From Bartonella tribocorum CIP 105476 (GTDB lineage: Bacteria; Pseudomonadota; Alphaproteobacteria; Rhizobiales; Rhizobiaceae), in NCBI RefSeq assembly GCF_000196435.1, contig NC_010161.1:1364001-1428000 (forward strand): a stretch of 64,000 nucleotides of DNA. The letters run 5' to 3'. This document shows, in pieces, positions 50,354 through 60,044 of the stretch. The translations under genes were made by a program, and so were the position numbers. Position 1 is the stretch's first letter, and every line of letters starts with the position of its first letter. The notes under the pieces were generated by a model. It was given only the letters and a program-made list of their open reading frames with translations, was not told the DNA's origin and made no database searches.

Positions 50354-51529
50354 ATGCATGATCAATCCGTATTCATCACTGGTATAGGTCTCATAAGCTC
50401 TCTTGGAGAAGGAACTGATCAACATTGGAGTCTCTTAAATGATCCAATTTGTACACCAAACCTAGATTGTACAACTTTTTCGCCCTACACAGTTCATAAA
50501 TTGCCTGAAATTGATTGGAGTTCACAAATCCCTAAAAAAAGCGATCAACGGCAAATGGGGACATGGCAACGCCTTGGTACCTATGCGGCTGGTCTTGCTC
50601 TTGATGATGCCGGCATGAAAAATAATGAACAATTCACGTCAACAATGGACATGATCGTAGCAGCAAGTGGAGGAGAGCGTGATATTACTGTTGATACCCA
50701 GATTCTTTCTAAAGCGCGCGCAGTCACCGATCACGCTTCTATATTAAATGTTGCGCTTTCAACTGAACTTCGTCCAACATTATTTTTGGCACAACTTTCA
50801 AATCTTCTGGCGGGAAACATTTCAATCGTTCATAAAGTCACTGGATCATCTCGCACATTTATGGGAGAAGAAGGCAGTGGACTTTCTGCCCTTCAAATTG
50901 CTGTAACCCGTATTAAATCAGGACAAAGTACCCATGCTCTTGTAGGAAGTTCCTATAATGCACAAAGTTATGATATGTTGTTGGCCCATGAGCTTGGTGG
51001 TCTTTTAACCCATAATGGATGGAGCCCAGTGTGGAATCGTGAAATTCACCCTGGTGGTGGTATTATCACCGGTTCTGGTGGTGTCTTTCTTGTTCTTGAA
51101 AGTAGAGAACATGCAAAAAAACGTAACGCACGTGCTTATGCTGAAATTAGCCAAATTATTACAGACCAAACAGATAGAACCAAAACGCCGCTTAAGAAAT
51201 CAATTGCAACAATGTTAAAAATGGTGGGCGCTAAAGATTCCTTAGCCATTTCAGCAGCTTCAGGGGCTCACGAAGCAACAAAAGCAGAACAAAATGCTCT
51301 TGATGACGCTAATCTATCTTACCGTGGTATTACAACATTATTCGGTTATATGCGAGAAGCACAATTTCCTTTAGCAGTTGCCCTTGCAGCACTTTCAATT
51401 GAAAAAAAACTCTGTTTTCCAGCGTTAAGTCCTCATGAAAAACCTTTTTCTAAAGAAGTACATGAAATACTTGTTACATCTATTGGTATAAAAAGGGCTG
51501 AAGGTATCCTACGTCTTACGGCTGTTTGA
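50354..51529 (+). CDS. fabF2XL: Ketosynthase-like protein FabF2XL lacking catalytic residues
   Basis: The 391-residue protein has the beta-ketoacyl-ACP synthase fold but not its active site. Where FabF has TACASG, residues 160-176 read HKVTGSSRTFMGEEGSG with no cysteine. Where FabF has NAHGTSTP, 299-310 read ISAASGAHEATK. Where FabF has the third-motif GH, 329-336 read LFGYMREA. It is therefore probably a chain-length-factor-like partner of the next gene product. It starts 11 bp after the acpXL stop with no gene between, whereas rhizobial clusters have fabZXL there. Confidence 0.85.
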   Translation: MHDQSVFITGIGLISSLGEGTDQHWSLLNDPICTPNLDCTTFSPYTVHKLPEIDWSSQIPKKSDQRQMGTWQRLGTYAAGLALDDAGMKNNEQFTSTMDMIVAASGGERDITVDTQILSKARAVTDHASILNVALSTELRPTLFLAQLSNLLAGNISIVHKVTGSSRTFMGEEGSGLSALQIAVTRIKSGQSTHALVGSSYNAQSYDMLLAHELGGLLTHNGWSPVWNREIHPGGGIITGSGGVFLVLESREHAKKRNARAYAEISQIITDQTDRTKTPLKKSIATMLKMVGAKDSLAISAASGAHEATKAEQNALDDANLSYRGITTLFGYMREAQFPLAVALAALSIEKKLCFPALSPHEKPFSKEVHEILVTSIGIKRAEGILRLTAV

Positions 51530-51544
51530 AGGAGAATTTCTATC

Positions 51545-52819
51545 GTGAAATATCGTGATCATTTTGGGCGTCCACTTGTAGCCATAACTGGGGCAGGCGT
51601 TGTCACATCACTGGGACAAGGGAAATATGAAAATTGGCAAAAATTAACAAGCGGTATAAGCGGCATCCACAAAATAACGCGTTTTCCCGTTGAGGGCTTA
51701 AATACATATATTGCCGGAACAATTGATTTTCTCGAAGAAAGTACGCTTGGTGCTTCAGCTCTTTCTGAAAAGCTTGCACATCTTTCTGCTGAAGAAGCTT
51801 TAGAACAAGCTGCTCTTGATAAAACAAACTTTAATGGACCACTCTTTCTAGCCGCGCCCCCTGTTGAACTTGAATGGCAAGCACGTTTTAGTCTTGATCA
51901 AGAAGAAGGATTCAATAATGAGCCTTCTTATGCACATCTTCTTAAAGTCTGTAAGCATAGACCCCACGAAGCACTTTTTGAAACCACACAATTTGGTTCC
52001 ATTGCAGAAAAATTGCAAAAAACGTTTGGCACAAAAGGACTTCCCGTTACACTTTCCACAGCTTGTGCATCTGGTGCAACAGCAATTCAATTAGGCGTTG
52101 AATCTATTCGACGAGGAGAAACAAATCGTGCTCTCACCATTGCGACAGATGGATCAGTTTCAGCAGAATCTCTCATTCGCTTTTCATTATTATCTGCTCT
52201 TTCCACTCAAAATGAACCTGCAGAAAAAGCAGCAAAACCCTTCAGCCGTGATCGAGATGGATTTGTTATGGCAGAAGGTTCAGGCGCTCTTGTTCTTGAA
52301 TCTCTTCAAAGCGCATTAGACCGTAATGCTACAATTTTAGGAATTTTAGCGGGCTGTGGAGAAACAGCTGATGATTTTCACCGTACACGTTCAAAACCTG
52401 ATGCATCACCAGCCATTGGATCCGTTCGCAAAGCCTTAAATGATGCACAAATAACCATCCATGAAATTGACTATATTAATGCTCACGGAACCTCTACACC
52501 TGAAAATGAGAAAATGGAATATCTTGCGTTATCAACAGTCTTCGGTGACATTCTAGAGCACATTCCAGTTTCTTCTAATAAATCAATGATTGGGCATACC
52601 TTAACTGCTGCTGGTGCCATAGAAGCTGTTTTTTCGCTTTTAACCATCCAATCGGGGATACTTCCACCTACAATAAATTACGATAATCCTGATCCTGCTA
52701 TTCCTTTAGATGTTGTTCCTCATCATAGCCGTAAAGCCAATGTCAATGCGGTTTTGTCAAACTCATTTGGGTTTGGTGGTCAAAATACAAGTCTTGTTAT
52801 CACTGCCTATAAAGGGTAA
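51545..52819 (+). CDS. fabF1XL: Beta-ketoacyl-ACP synthase FabF1XL
   Basis: The 424-residue protein has the full catalytic set: C174 in STACASGATA, H314 in NAHGTSTPEN and H351 in NKSMIGHTLTAAG. It should elongate the acyl chain on AcpXL toward C28. A GAAGGAG site precedes the start codon (GTG at 51545). It lies directly after the inactive paralogue, consistent with a heterodimer. Confidence 0.92.
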   Translation: MKYRDHFGRPLVAITGAGVVTSLGQGKYENWQKLTSGISGIHKITRFPVEGLNTYIAGTIDFLEESTLGASALSEKLAHLSAEEALEQAALDKTNFNGPLFLAAPPVELEWQARFSLDQEEGFNNEPSYAHLLKVCKHRPHEALFETTQFGSIAEKLQKTFGTKGLPVTLSTACASGATAIQLGVESIRRGETNRALTIATDGSVSAESLIRFSLLSALSTQNEPAEKAAKPFSRDRDGFVMAEGSGALVLESLQSALDRNATILGILAGCGETADDFHRTRSKPDASPAIGSVRKALNDAQITIHEIDYINAHGTSTPENEKMEYLALSTVFGDILEHIPVSSNKSMIGHTLTAAGAIEAVFSLLTIQSGILPPTINYDNPDPAIPLDVVPHHSRKANVNAVLSNSFGFGGQNTSLVITAYKG

Positions 52820-52886
52820 TTTTTCCATACTGACCAAAGTTAATCATACTGAAGCAATAGCAATTATCAATTGAAGGGGAATAATA

Positions 52887-53915
52887 ATGCGTGCGCTACA
52901 ATTGCTAAATGAACGCCAGCTTGAAATTACTAATATTGCACCACCTCCTTCACCTCGACCAGATGAGGTAACAGTGCGTATAAAAGCTGTTGCACTCAAT
53001 CATATTGATGTATGGGGCTGGCGTGGAATGGCTTTTGCGAAAAGAAAAATGCCCCTCATCATTGGTGCCGAAGCTTCCGGTGAAATTGCGCAACTGGGAA
53101 GCCATGTTAAAAATTTACACCTTGGACAAATCGTCTCAATTTATGGTGCACAAACCTGCGGAGTATGCCAAGCTTGTCATGAAGGACAGGATAATCTTTG
53201 CACGGATGTAAAGGGAGTTTATGGTTTTCATCTTGATGGTTTTGCTTGTGATCTTGTCAATTTACCAGCACGTTTATTGGTTCCAGCCCCTCCCCAATGT
53301 GATGAATTCCAAGCCGCTGTTGCTCCCATTACTTTTGGTACCGTAGAACATATGCTTTTCGATAACGCAAAACTACAAGCAGGAGAAACAGTTCTGATAC
53401 AAGCAGGTGGTTCTGGTATTGGCTCTGCAGCCATTCAACTTGCAAAACACAGGGGATGCACCGTTATTACCACGGTAGGTTCAGATGAAAAAATTGCAAA
53501 AGCACACTCTCTTGGAGCAGATCATGTGATTAATTATCGTAAAGATCGTTTTGAAGGTGTGGTGCGTAAATTAACTCAAAAAAAAGGTGTTGACGTTGTT
53601 TTTGAGCATGTTGGTGTCGATACATGGAACGGTTCTCTGTTGTGTATGAAAAAAGGAGCACGCTTAGTGACTTGCGGTTCTACCTCTGGTGTTTCAGCAT
53701 CCATAAATCTCATGCAATTATTCCAGCAACAACTTAAGATATTTGGTTCATTTGGCTGCCGTATGGAAAATATGAAAAATGCCATGCAAAAAATGGCACA
53801 AAAAGCCGTACATCCTGTCATTGATACGATTGTTGGACTCGATGAAATGGATACAGCTTTAAAACGAATGGAGAGCCGTGATGTTTTTGGTAAAATTATT
53901 CTTAAAATCAATTAA
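52887..53915 (+). CDS. Zinc-type alcohol dehydrogenase of the very-long-chain cluster (AdhXL)
   Basis: The 342-residue MDR-family oxidoreductase has the structural-zinc cysteines in CGVCQACHEGQDNLC (about 90-105) and the NAD(P) site QAGGSGIGSAAIQLAKH (about 171-187). In rhizobial clusters adh2XL lies between fabF1XL and lpxXL, exactly as here, and is thought to act on the very-long-chain acyl group. The precise reaction is not established. GAAGGGGAA precedes the ATG. Confidence 0.88.
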   Translation: MRALQLLNERQLEITNIAPPPSPRPDEVTVRIKAVALNHIDVWGWRGMAFAKRKMPLIIGAEASGEIAQLGSHVKNLHLGQIVSIYGAQTCGVCQACHEGQDNLCTDVKGVYGFHLDGFACDLVNLPARLLVPAPPQCDEFQAAVAPITFGTVEHMLFDNAKLQAGETVLIQAGGSGIGSAAIQLAKHRGCTVITTVGSDEKIAKAHSLGADHVINYRKDRFEGVVRKLTQKKGVDVVFEHVGVDTWNGSLLCMKKGARLVTCGSTSGVSASINLMQLFQQQLKIFGSFGCRMENMKNAMQKMAQKAVHPVIDTIVGLDEMDTALKRMESRDVFGKIILKIN

Positions 53916-53918
53916 ATC

Positions 53919-54851
53919 ATGATGAAGCGTTCTCTTAAAAATCTCATATATCGTATTAAAATTATAGCTAAAAAAATATCCTACTTGTTGTGGGCATATC
54001 TTCTCTTTAGTTCTTTATTTATTTTAAAATGCTTTCCAGCCAAAATGGGAATTTCTTTTTTTTCTTGGTTGGCAAAAAAAATCGGTCCCCTTATCTATCG
54101 TCATCAAATAACACTCACAAACCTTAGGTATGCCTATCCAGAAAAAACAGAGCAAGAACGCTATGCGATTGCCATAGAAATGTGGGAAAATATAGGACGC
54201 TTGCTCGCCGAATATATTTATCTTGATAAAATTTTTGATTTTGATCCTTATGCGGATGAGCCAGGTTTTATTGAAGTTAAAGGTGTTGAAATCTTTGAGC
54301 GATTAAAAAATGAAAAAAAGCCGCATATTTTTTTCACAGCACATACTGGAAATTTTGAACTTCTGCCTATCTGCGCACAAAGTTTTGATCTGAATGTTAC
54401 GGTATTATTTAGACCACCCAATAATCCCTATGTTGCCAAACGAGTCCTTAAAGCCCGACAAACTTCTATGGGACATCTTGTTCCCTCCAAAGCCGGTGCA
54501 GCATGGGCATTAGCAGGAAAATTAGCAGAAGGTGAAAATATTGGTATGCTGGTTGATCAAAAATTTCGCCGCGGTATCATGGGAACATTTTTTAACAGAC
54601 CCCTTAAAACAAATCCTTTAATTATAAAGCTTGCGCGGCAATATAACTGTGATATTTATCCAGCACGCTGTATTCGTCTCCCTGGAGGACGCCATCGTTT
54701 AGAATTATATGAACATGTCGAACTTCCACGTGATGAAAAAAATGATATCGATATCGCTGCTTCTACACAAAAATTAAATAATATTGTTGAAACTTGGGTT
54801 CGTGAATATCCTGGACAATGGATGTGGTTACATAGACGTTGGGATATCTAA
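53919..54851 (+). CDS. lpxXL: Lipid A very-long-chain acyltransferase LpxXL
   Basis: The 310-residue inner-membrane acyltransferase belongs to the LpxL/HtrB family: one N-terminal TM (about 20-40), then H142-x4-E147 in AHTGNFE, the catalytic dyad, and FRPPNNPYV, GMLVDQKF further on. It transfers the 27-hydroxy C28 chain from AcpXL to lipid A. It starts 3 bp after the adh stop and ends the cluster; the C-terminal WMWLHRRW is typical. Confidence 0.92.
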   Translation: MMKRSLKNLIYRIKIIAKKISYLLWAYLLFSSLFILKCFPAKMGISFFSWLAKKIGPLIYRHQITLTNLRYAYPEKTEQERYAIAIEMWENIGRLLAEYIYLDKIFDFDPYADEPGFIEVKGVEIFERLKNEKKPHIFFTAHTGNFELLPICAQSFDLNVTVLFRPPNNPYVAKRVLKARQTSMGHLVPSKAGAAWALAGKLAEGENIGMLVDQKFRRGIMGTFFNRPLKTNPLIIKLARQYNCDIYPARCIRLPGGRHRLELYEHVELPRDEKNDIDIAASTQKLNNIVETWVREYPGQWMWLHRRWDI

Positions 54852-54884
54852 ACATAAGCTCTATTGCTTACAGAGGAAGTATAA

Positions 54885-55700
54885 ATGTTCGCCTCAAAAG
54901 ATATCAAAGATCTTACCGCAATTATCGCTGCATTACGAAATCCTGATAGTGGTTGTCTCTGGCATAAAAAACAAACTTTTGAATCTCTCATACCCTATAT
55001 GCTTGAAGAAGCTTACGAAGTCACTGATGCCATCGAACGAAAAAACCGAAAAGATCTCTGTGAAGAACTTGGTGATCTTCTTTTACAGGTTATTTATCAT
55101 GCGACCATTGCACAAGAAGAAGGCAGCTTTACTTTTGAAGATGTTGTTTATGCAATCACGGCAAAAATGATTCGCCGCCATCCTCATGTTTTTGGAAATG
55201 CCGAGCAAAAAAAACGAGGATTTATAAAAGAAGAGTGGGAATATATAAAAAAAGAAGAACAAGCCGAACAAAAGAATTTGTGCAAAGAAAAAAATACCAA
55301 TTCAAGCATTCTTACAAAAGTAAAATCAATCCAGCCTGCAAACCAAGAAGCCCTTGCTTTGCAAGAAGCCGCAGCTACAGTAGGTTTTGATTGGCAAGAA
55401 AGTGATAAAGTTTTTGCAAAAATAGAAGAAGAACTTGAAGAGCTCAAAGAAGCCATCAAAAATAAAAAAAATTCAGAAATAGAAGCAGAGTTTGGAGACC
55501 TCTACTTTATTCTTCTTAACCTCGCACGCCATTTAGAGATTGATTCACAAAAAGCATTAAAAAAAACAAATAAAAAATTCCGAAATCGTTTTGCCTATAT
55601 TGAAGAAAAGCTATCTACGCAATCTAAAACACTCACTGAGGCATCCTTAAATGAAATGGAAGTACTTTGGAAGCAAGCTAAAAATGAACAAACCTCCTAG
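54885..55700 (+). CDS. mazG: Nucleoside triphosphate pyrophosphohydrolase MazG
   Basis: MazG hydrolyses non-canonical NTPs. The 271-residue protein has two MazG domains, each with the acidic metal motif: EEAYEVTDAIE...EELGDLL (about 43-70) and EEELEELKEAIK...EFGDLY (about 185-210). Length is family-typical. It follows lpxXL by about 30 bp and may share its transcript. Confidence 0.93.
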   Translation: MFASKDIKDLTAIIAALRNPDSGCLWHKKQTFESLIPYMLEEAYEVTDAIERKNRKDLCEELGDLLLQVIYHATIAQEEGSFTFEDVVYAITAKMIRRHPHVFGNAEQKKRGFIKEEWEYIKKEEQAEQKNLCKEKNTNSSILTKVKSIQPANQEALALQEAAATVGFDWQESDKVFAKIEEELEELKEAIKNKKNSEIEAEFGDLYFILLNLARHLEIDSQKALKKTNKKFRNRFAYIEEKLSTQSKTLTEASLNEMEVLWKQAKNEQTS

Positions 55701-55747
55701 AAATTACTCAATGATAATTTCCCTAAGCTTGAATAATCTCACGAAGC

Positions 55748-56113
55748 TCAATTCGTTTTACATTGATCTTGGGTAGCAGGACGAAGTTCTACCGACTCAC
55801 CACACCCACATGCTGAAACTTGATTAGGATTTTTAAAAACAAAACCAGAACGAAGCGTTGTCACTTCATAATCCATCTGTGTTCCTAATAAAAATAATAC
55901 CGCATCATGCGCTATAAAAACACGAGCACCATTCACTTCAACAACATCCGCATCTATCCCCTCTTCTTTGACAAGAGTAATTGTATATTCCATCCCTGCA
56001 CAACCGCCTTTTTTGATTCCAACAAGAATACCTCGTGCATCTTTTGCATCCATAATCGCTTTAACGCGATTTACAGCGGCTTGTGTTAAACTTATTACCG
56101 AAAAACGACTCAT
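55748..56113 (-). CDS. A-type iron-sulfur carrier (HesB/IscA family)
   Basis: The 121-residue protein has the three-cysteine A-type motif: C38 in GGCAGMEY and C102/C104 in ACGCGES. A-type carriers deliver [4Fe-4S] clusters (IscA/SufA/ErpA role). Which of these it is cannot be told without neighbours; no suf or isc gene is adjacent. Convergent with mazG. Confidence 0.9.
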   Translation of the reverse strand: MSRFSVISLTQAAVNRVKAIMDAKDARGILVGIKKGGCAGMEYTITLVKEEGIDADVVEVNGARVFIAHDAVLFLLGTQMDYEVTTLRSGFVFKNPNQVSACGCGESVELRPATQDQCKTN

Positions 56114-56724
56114 CGTTTACTCTTTTCTTGGTTCAATAGACACTTTAAACGTTTTGTCACTACCATATTCTATCCGGTATTTTAGAAGAATAACAATAAG
56201 ACATAAATTAAAACATCCTAACCTTTTTATAATACATCCTCATAAAATGAGATTTTTCATTGTACAATCTAGAATTTACAATTTTTTGCCATATATCCTT
56301 ACCCACATAAAACGCAAGATACCTCTGCTATAAAAACTCTAAACGAAAGAAAACGTTTCAATGCATACATTCAATTATAACCTTTTAAAAATATTTATTT
56401 TTAATGAACCATGAGATAAAGAAAACATACCTCCCGCACTTAATTAACGCTCCTCTTCTTCTCTAATACCCCTAAAATTATAAATCCTCCCCCTCCATAT
56501 CTGCAAAAGGAGTTAAATGAATAAGGTCTATTAACATAGAGCTCAAAATTTAATGATAACAAAAAACTTTACAGATTTGTGACTTACCTTAAACGAATCA
56601 CAATCTATTGATGTGAAATTTTTCACTTTCAAAAGTTGTAAGTGTAAGAGCATTTTAGATTTTGTTCTGTTTATTTTTTCTCTTGCCTTTAAAGAAACAG
56701 TCATTTAATCGTTTCAAACGGACT
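56114..56724. other. AT-rich intergenic stretch
   Basis: About 610 bp between the A-type carrier gene and tRNA-Pro, with no supportable gene. It should contain promoters for both. Confidence 0.5.
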
Positions 56725-56801
<77 letters not shown>

Positions 56802-56968
56802 TTTTTAAAACGCTATAAAATAAACTTATTTAGAGTTTTTTTGATTTCAATTGCACATACGTGATTTTTTTCTTCAACGTAGAGTGATATGCAATAAATA
56901 TTTTATCGTTGATTTGAAAAACATCGTCTTTATGAGGATGATCTTCAATCTCACGAGGATACACAGCA

Positions 56969-56993
56969 AACGCGAGACCCTTTGCCTCGCGTT
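56969..56993. terminator. Hairpin downstream of hsp20
   Basis: Arms AACGCGAG (56969-56976) and CTCGCGTT (56986-56993), 9-nt loop, T-rich on the plus side. It lies 55 bp beyond the hsp20 stop (leftward). Confidence 0.55.
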
Positions 56994-57048
56994 ACTTTAT
57001 TCTTTTAAAAATTTATAATTATTTGCTTCTCATATTTTCTAAATTTTT

Positions 57049-57516
57049 TTATGCGATAATGTCGCTGTTATCTTTTTTTGTAATGGATGGTGACGTCTGC
57101 ACGGTTATCTTTTTTGGTTTTAATTCAGCTGGCATTTCCCTTCTAAGCTGAATATGAAGAAGCCCATCTCCAAGCTCTGCCCCAATAACCTTCACATGAT
57201 CAGCCAAGTGAAAACGCCGCTCAAAAGCACGCGAAGCAATTCCTCGATAAAGAAACTCTCGTTCTTCCTCGCCCTTTTCCTGTTTTCTATCTCCCTTAAC
57301 GATCAACTGATTACAATGTGTTTCAATATCTATTTCATCTTGCGAGAAACCAGCAACAGCCATAGAAATTCTATAAGAATCTTCGGTTAAACGCTCGATA
57401 TTATATGGGGGATAAGAAGAAATTTCCTCTGGTTGTGTTCTAGAATCAAACCAGTTTAAAAGATGATCAAAACCTACTGTGGAACGATAAAATGGTGAAA
57501 AATCTACTTGACGCAT
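57049..57516 (-). CDS. Small heat-shock protein, Hsp20/IbpA family
   Basis: The 155-residue protein has the alpha-crystallin domain (about 35-130), including PPYNIERLTEDSYRISMAVAGFSQDEIDIE and RGIASRAFERRFHLADHVKV, then a Lys/Pro tail. It is a cytoplasmic ATP-independent chaperone. Upstream is AAGGAGGG 9 nt before the ATG, embedded in a possible RNA-thermometer hairpin. Confidence 0.93.
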   Translation of the reverse strand: MRQVDFSPFYRSTVGFDHLLNWFDSRTQPEEISSYPPYNIERLTEDSYRISMAVAGFSQDEIDIETHCNQLIVKGDRKQEKGEEEREFLYRGIASRAFERRFHLADHVKVIGAELGDGLLHIQLRREMPAELKPKKITVQTSPSITKKDNSDIIA

Positions 57517-57522
57517 AATACT

Positions 57523-57537
57523 GCCCTCCTTTAGAGC
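57523..57537 (-). promoter_or_regulatory. Possible ROSE-like RNA thermometer hairpin of hsp20
   Basis: In the hsp20 leader, GCTCT pairs with AGGGC (one G-U) around loop AAAGG, burying most of the ribosome site AAGGAGGG. ROSE elements of rhizobial small heat-shock genes use the same principle with a (T/C)GCT strand against AGGA; CGCTCT is present here. No fold was calculated. Confidence 0.35.
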
Positions 57538-57769
57538 GACTATAATTTATAATTGACTCACAAAGCTCCCAAATGGCAAACTTACTTGTGAACCTGCAGC
57601 CCCATCATGGCAACCACACTGTATTATCTGGTAATCATTTTCCCTTATTTCAACTCTTTTGTACCTGAAATTGACAAAAACGATCTAAAAAACAACCTAC
57701 CCCTTTCTTAATCCTTCTTCTTTATTACATAAATATCAACGCCCACTCATTATCTCATGGTGCGCTCAG

Positions 57770-58717
57770 TTGCAAAAATACACTTGTAAAGGATGTCCAT
57801 TGGAAACACCTCTTTATCCCATAGACTGGGGTTCCACTCCTCCTAATATCCATTATGGTACCCTTAAAATAGCAACAGATCGCAAAATTCGTTTTGCGAT
57901 AACATATCCTGAAGCGAAAAAATCTAAGGGAACAATTGTTATTCTTGAAAGCGATGTAAATGCTTTAGAAACATATCTGTTAGCCATAAACGAAATTTCT
58001 CAACGTGGTTTTCATACAGCAATATTTGACTGGTTTGATCCCCCCAAAATATCCTTCAAGACAAGAAAAAAAAGCCGACAATATTACTTTGATATAAACA
58101 ATGATATTAATGACTTATATGAATTTCTTAAAAATGTTGTTTATCCTATTTGTCCACCACCTTACTCTATGCTCGCCTATGGTATAGGGGGATTAGTGGC
58201 ACTGAGCGGATTAGATGTCATTAATCATCAGTTTAATAGATTGATCTGCGTTTCTCCCCTTTTTGCTCCATTGGGCAATAAAACGAATGGTTTTCAACAT
58301 AAATTAACACAATTTCTTTCTGATATAGGTTTTGGCTTTATACCAGTGAAAAATGGGAAAAAATTAAAAAAAATTCCCCCCCAAAATATACAATTAGGAA
58401 ACATACATCAAGAGTCACTCCCTTCCACTAAGCCACCAACATCCCAATGGATGGCTTCAGTATTTAATGTAATTGATTCTGTGAAGAAAAATATACGCCA
58501 CGGACATTTACAAATCCCAACACTCTTTATTCTTGCTAATCAAAACAATCTTGCCAACAACATTGAAGTACGGCAATTATGCCAACACACACATCTGACA
58601 GAAAGTATTACTATTACAGGTGCTGAGCTTGATACAATCATGTATAATGAAGATCACAAAAAACAATTCTGGGCTGCATTTGATGCATTTATCCCTGACA
58701 ATGTATCTATAAAATAA
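57770..58717 (+). CDS. Alpha/beta-hydrolase (lysophospholipase-like) with lost catalytic residues
   Basis: The 315-residue protein has the serine-hydrolase layout of PldB-type lysophospholipases: TPLYPIDWGS, a core with DINDLYEFLKNV, an elbow, and a FWAAFDAFI ending. In the nucleophile elbow the GxSxG is AYGIG (136-140), with Gly138 in place of Ser. The normal His of the GAxHEIL motif is absent: residues near 290 read GAELDTIM. Both points suggest it is no longer a hydrolase. It starts at TTG 57770. It may be decaying or have a binding role; the frame is intact. Confidence 0.75.
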   Translation: MQKYTCKGCPLETPLYPIDWGSTPPNIHYGTLKIATDRKIRFAITYPEAKKSKGTIVILESDVNALETYLLAINEISQRGFHTAIFDWFDPPKISFKTRKKSRQYYFDINNDINDLYEFLKNVVYPICPPPYSMLAYGIGGLVALSGLDVINHQFNRLICVSPLFAPLGNKTNGFQHKLTQFLSDIGFGFIPVKNGKKLKKIPPQNIQLGNIHQESLPSTKPPTSQWMASVFNVIDSVKKNIRHGHLQIPTLFILANQNNLANNIEVRQLCQHTHLTESITITGAELDTIMYNEDHKKQFWAAFDAFIPDNVSIK

Positions 58718-59508
58718 TATGAAACTTTAACTTCCATTTCGCTCTACTAAAAACGAAGTTTTCTATGAGCGACATCGTTCTATAAATACTCCTTATATAA
58801 TAGATTCCATCTTCTAACCATCCATATGATTCGTTTTATAGACTTTAAAAACAAACCATGAAACAAATATTCACTCACAATTCATAACAAAAATAACGAA
58901 TATATAAGTGATATTATCACAATGATGATAGTTTAATAAATAAATATAAAAAATTATCTTAATAAATCATAATAAATTCTTATAAATAAAATATCAAAAT
59001 ACTATTTTTGATATATTATTAAGGGATGATTTTATAGTATAAAAAATAATACCTTTTATTTAATTAAAGAAAAATTTGAAAATAAACATTGTTTATAATA
59101 TTCATTTTCAAATCTCTATAAAAAGCAAATAACTATAAAAATTCTATAGGATAATCTTTTAAAAACAACAAATTAACATAATATGCTTCTAATTACCCGA
59201 CATCATCACCCCTTCAGTAATGATTTTCATAATTTTTTTAATGGAATTCTGATAAGAATCAGACAATTTAAAAGAAAAAATAGCAATGAATCACCTTAAA
59301 AGTTTTAGATCGTTCCTTCTTTGTTCAAAATCATATCGAATTTAACCAACTCACAACGAATATGTTGTATTTTGAATAAGAATATAAGAATTAACCATTT
59401 TGCCATTCATTTCAATTATGAGTATTTTACCATCTTTTTTATAAATACTCTGTATTGTATAATTGATGTGGTAAAAACTCTGACAAATGGAGCCATTGGA
59501 ACACAATC
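58718..59508. other. Very AT-rich intergenic stretch before cpdR
   Basis: About 790 bp with long runs of A and T and no credible ORF. It includes the cpdR promoter. Confidence 0.5.
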
Positions 59509-59871
59509 ATGAAACGAATCCTGCTCGCAGAAGATGATAATGATATGCGTCGCTTTCTCGTAAAAGCCTTAGAACGCGCAGGCTACGAAGTCGCCGATTT
59601 CGATAACGGTATAAGCGCATATGAACGTTTACAAGAAGAACCATTTTCTCTTCTCCTGACTGATATTGTGATGCCGGAGATGGACGGAATCGAACTTGCA
59701 CGACGCGCTACTGAGATTGATCCTGATTTACGCGTAATGTTTATTACAGGTTTTGCAGCGGTTGCACTCAATTCAAATAGTGATGCTCCTCCTGATGCAA
59801 AGGTTCTCTCTAAGCCATTTCACTTACGAGAACTTGTCAATGAAGTTGAAAAGATCCTTATTGCTGCTTAA
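59509..59871 (+). CDS. cpdR: Response regulator CpdR
   Basis: The 120-residue single-domain receiver has the acidic pair EDD at 8-10, phospho-acceptor D52 in LTDIVMPEMDG, T80 in FITGFAAVAL and K102 in SKPF. CpdR, when unphosphorylated, directs ClpXP proteolysis in the CtrA cell-cycle circuit of alphaproteobacteria. Length and the FITGFAAVAL block identify it; no partner genes are adjacent. Confidence 0.93.
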   Translation: MKRILLAEDDNDMRRFLVKALERAGYEVADFDNGISAYERLQEEPFSLLLTDIVMPEMDGIELARRATEIDPDLRVMFITGFAAVALNSNSDAPPDAKVLSKPFHLRELVNEVEKILIAA

Positions 59872-59969
59872 AGGGATATTTTCCTAAATTATTTGCATCT
59901 GTTGCAAGAGAAAATGAAATTAAGCATTGACGTTTGTCATTCTATATGGTGTATGCAACATCGATGAAT

Positions 59970-60044
<75 letters not shown>

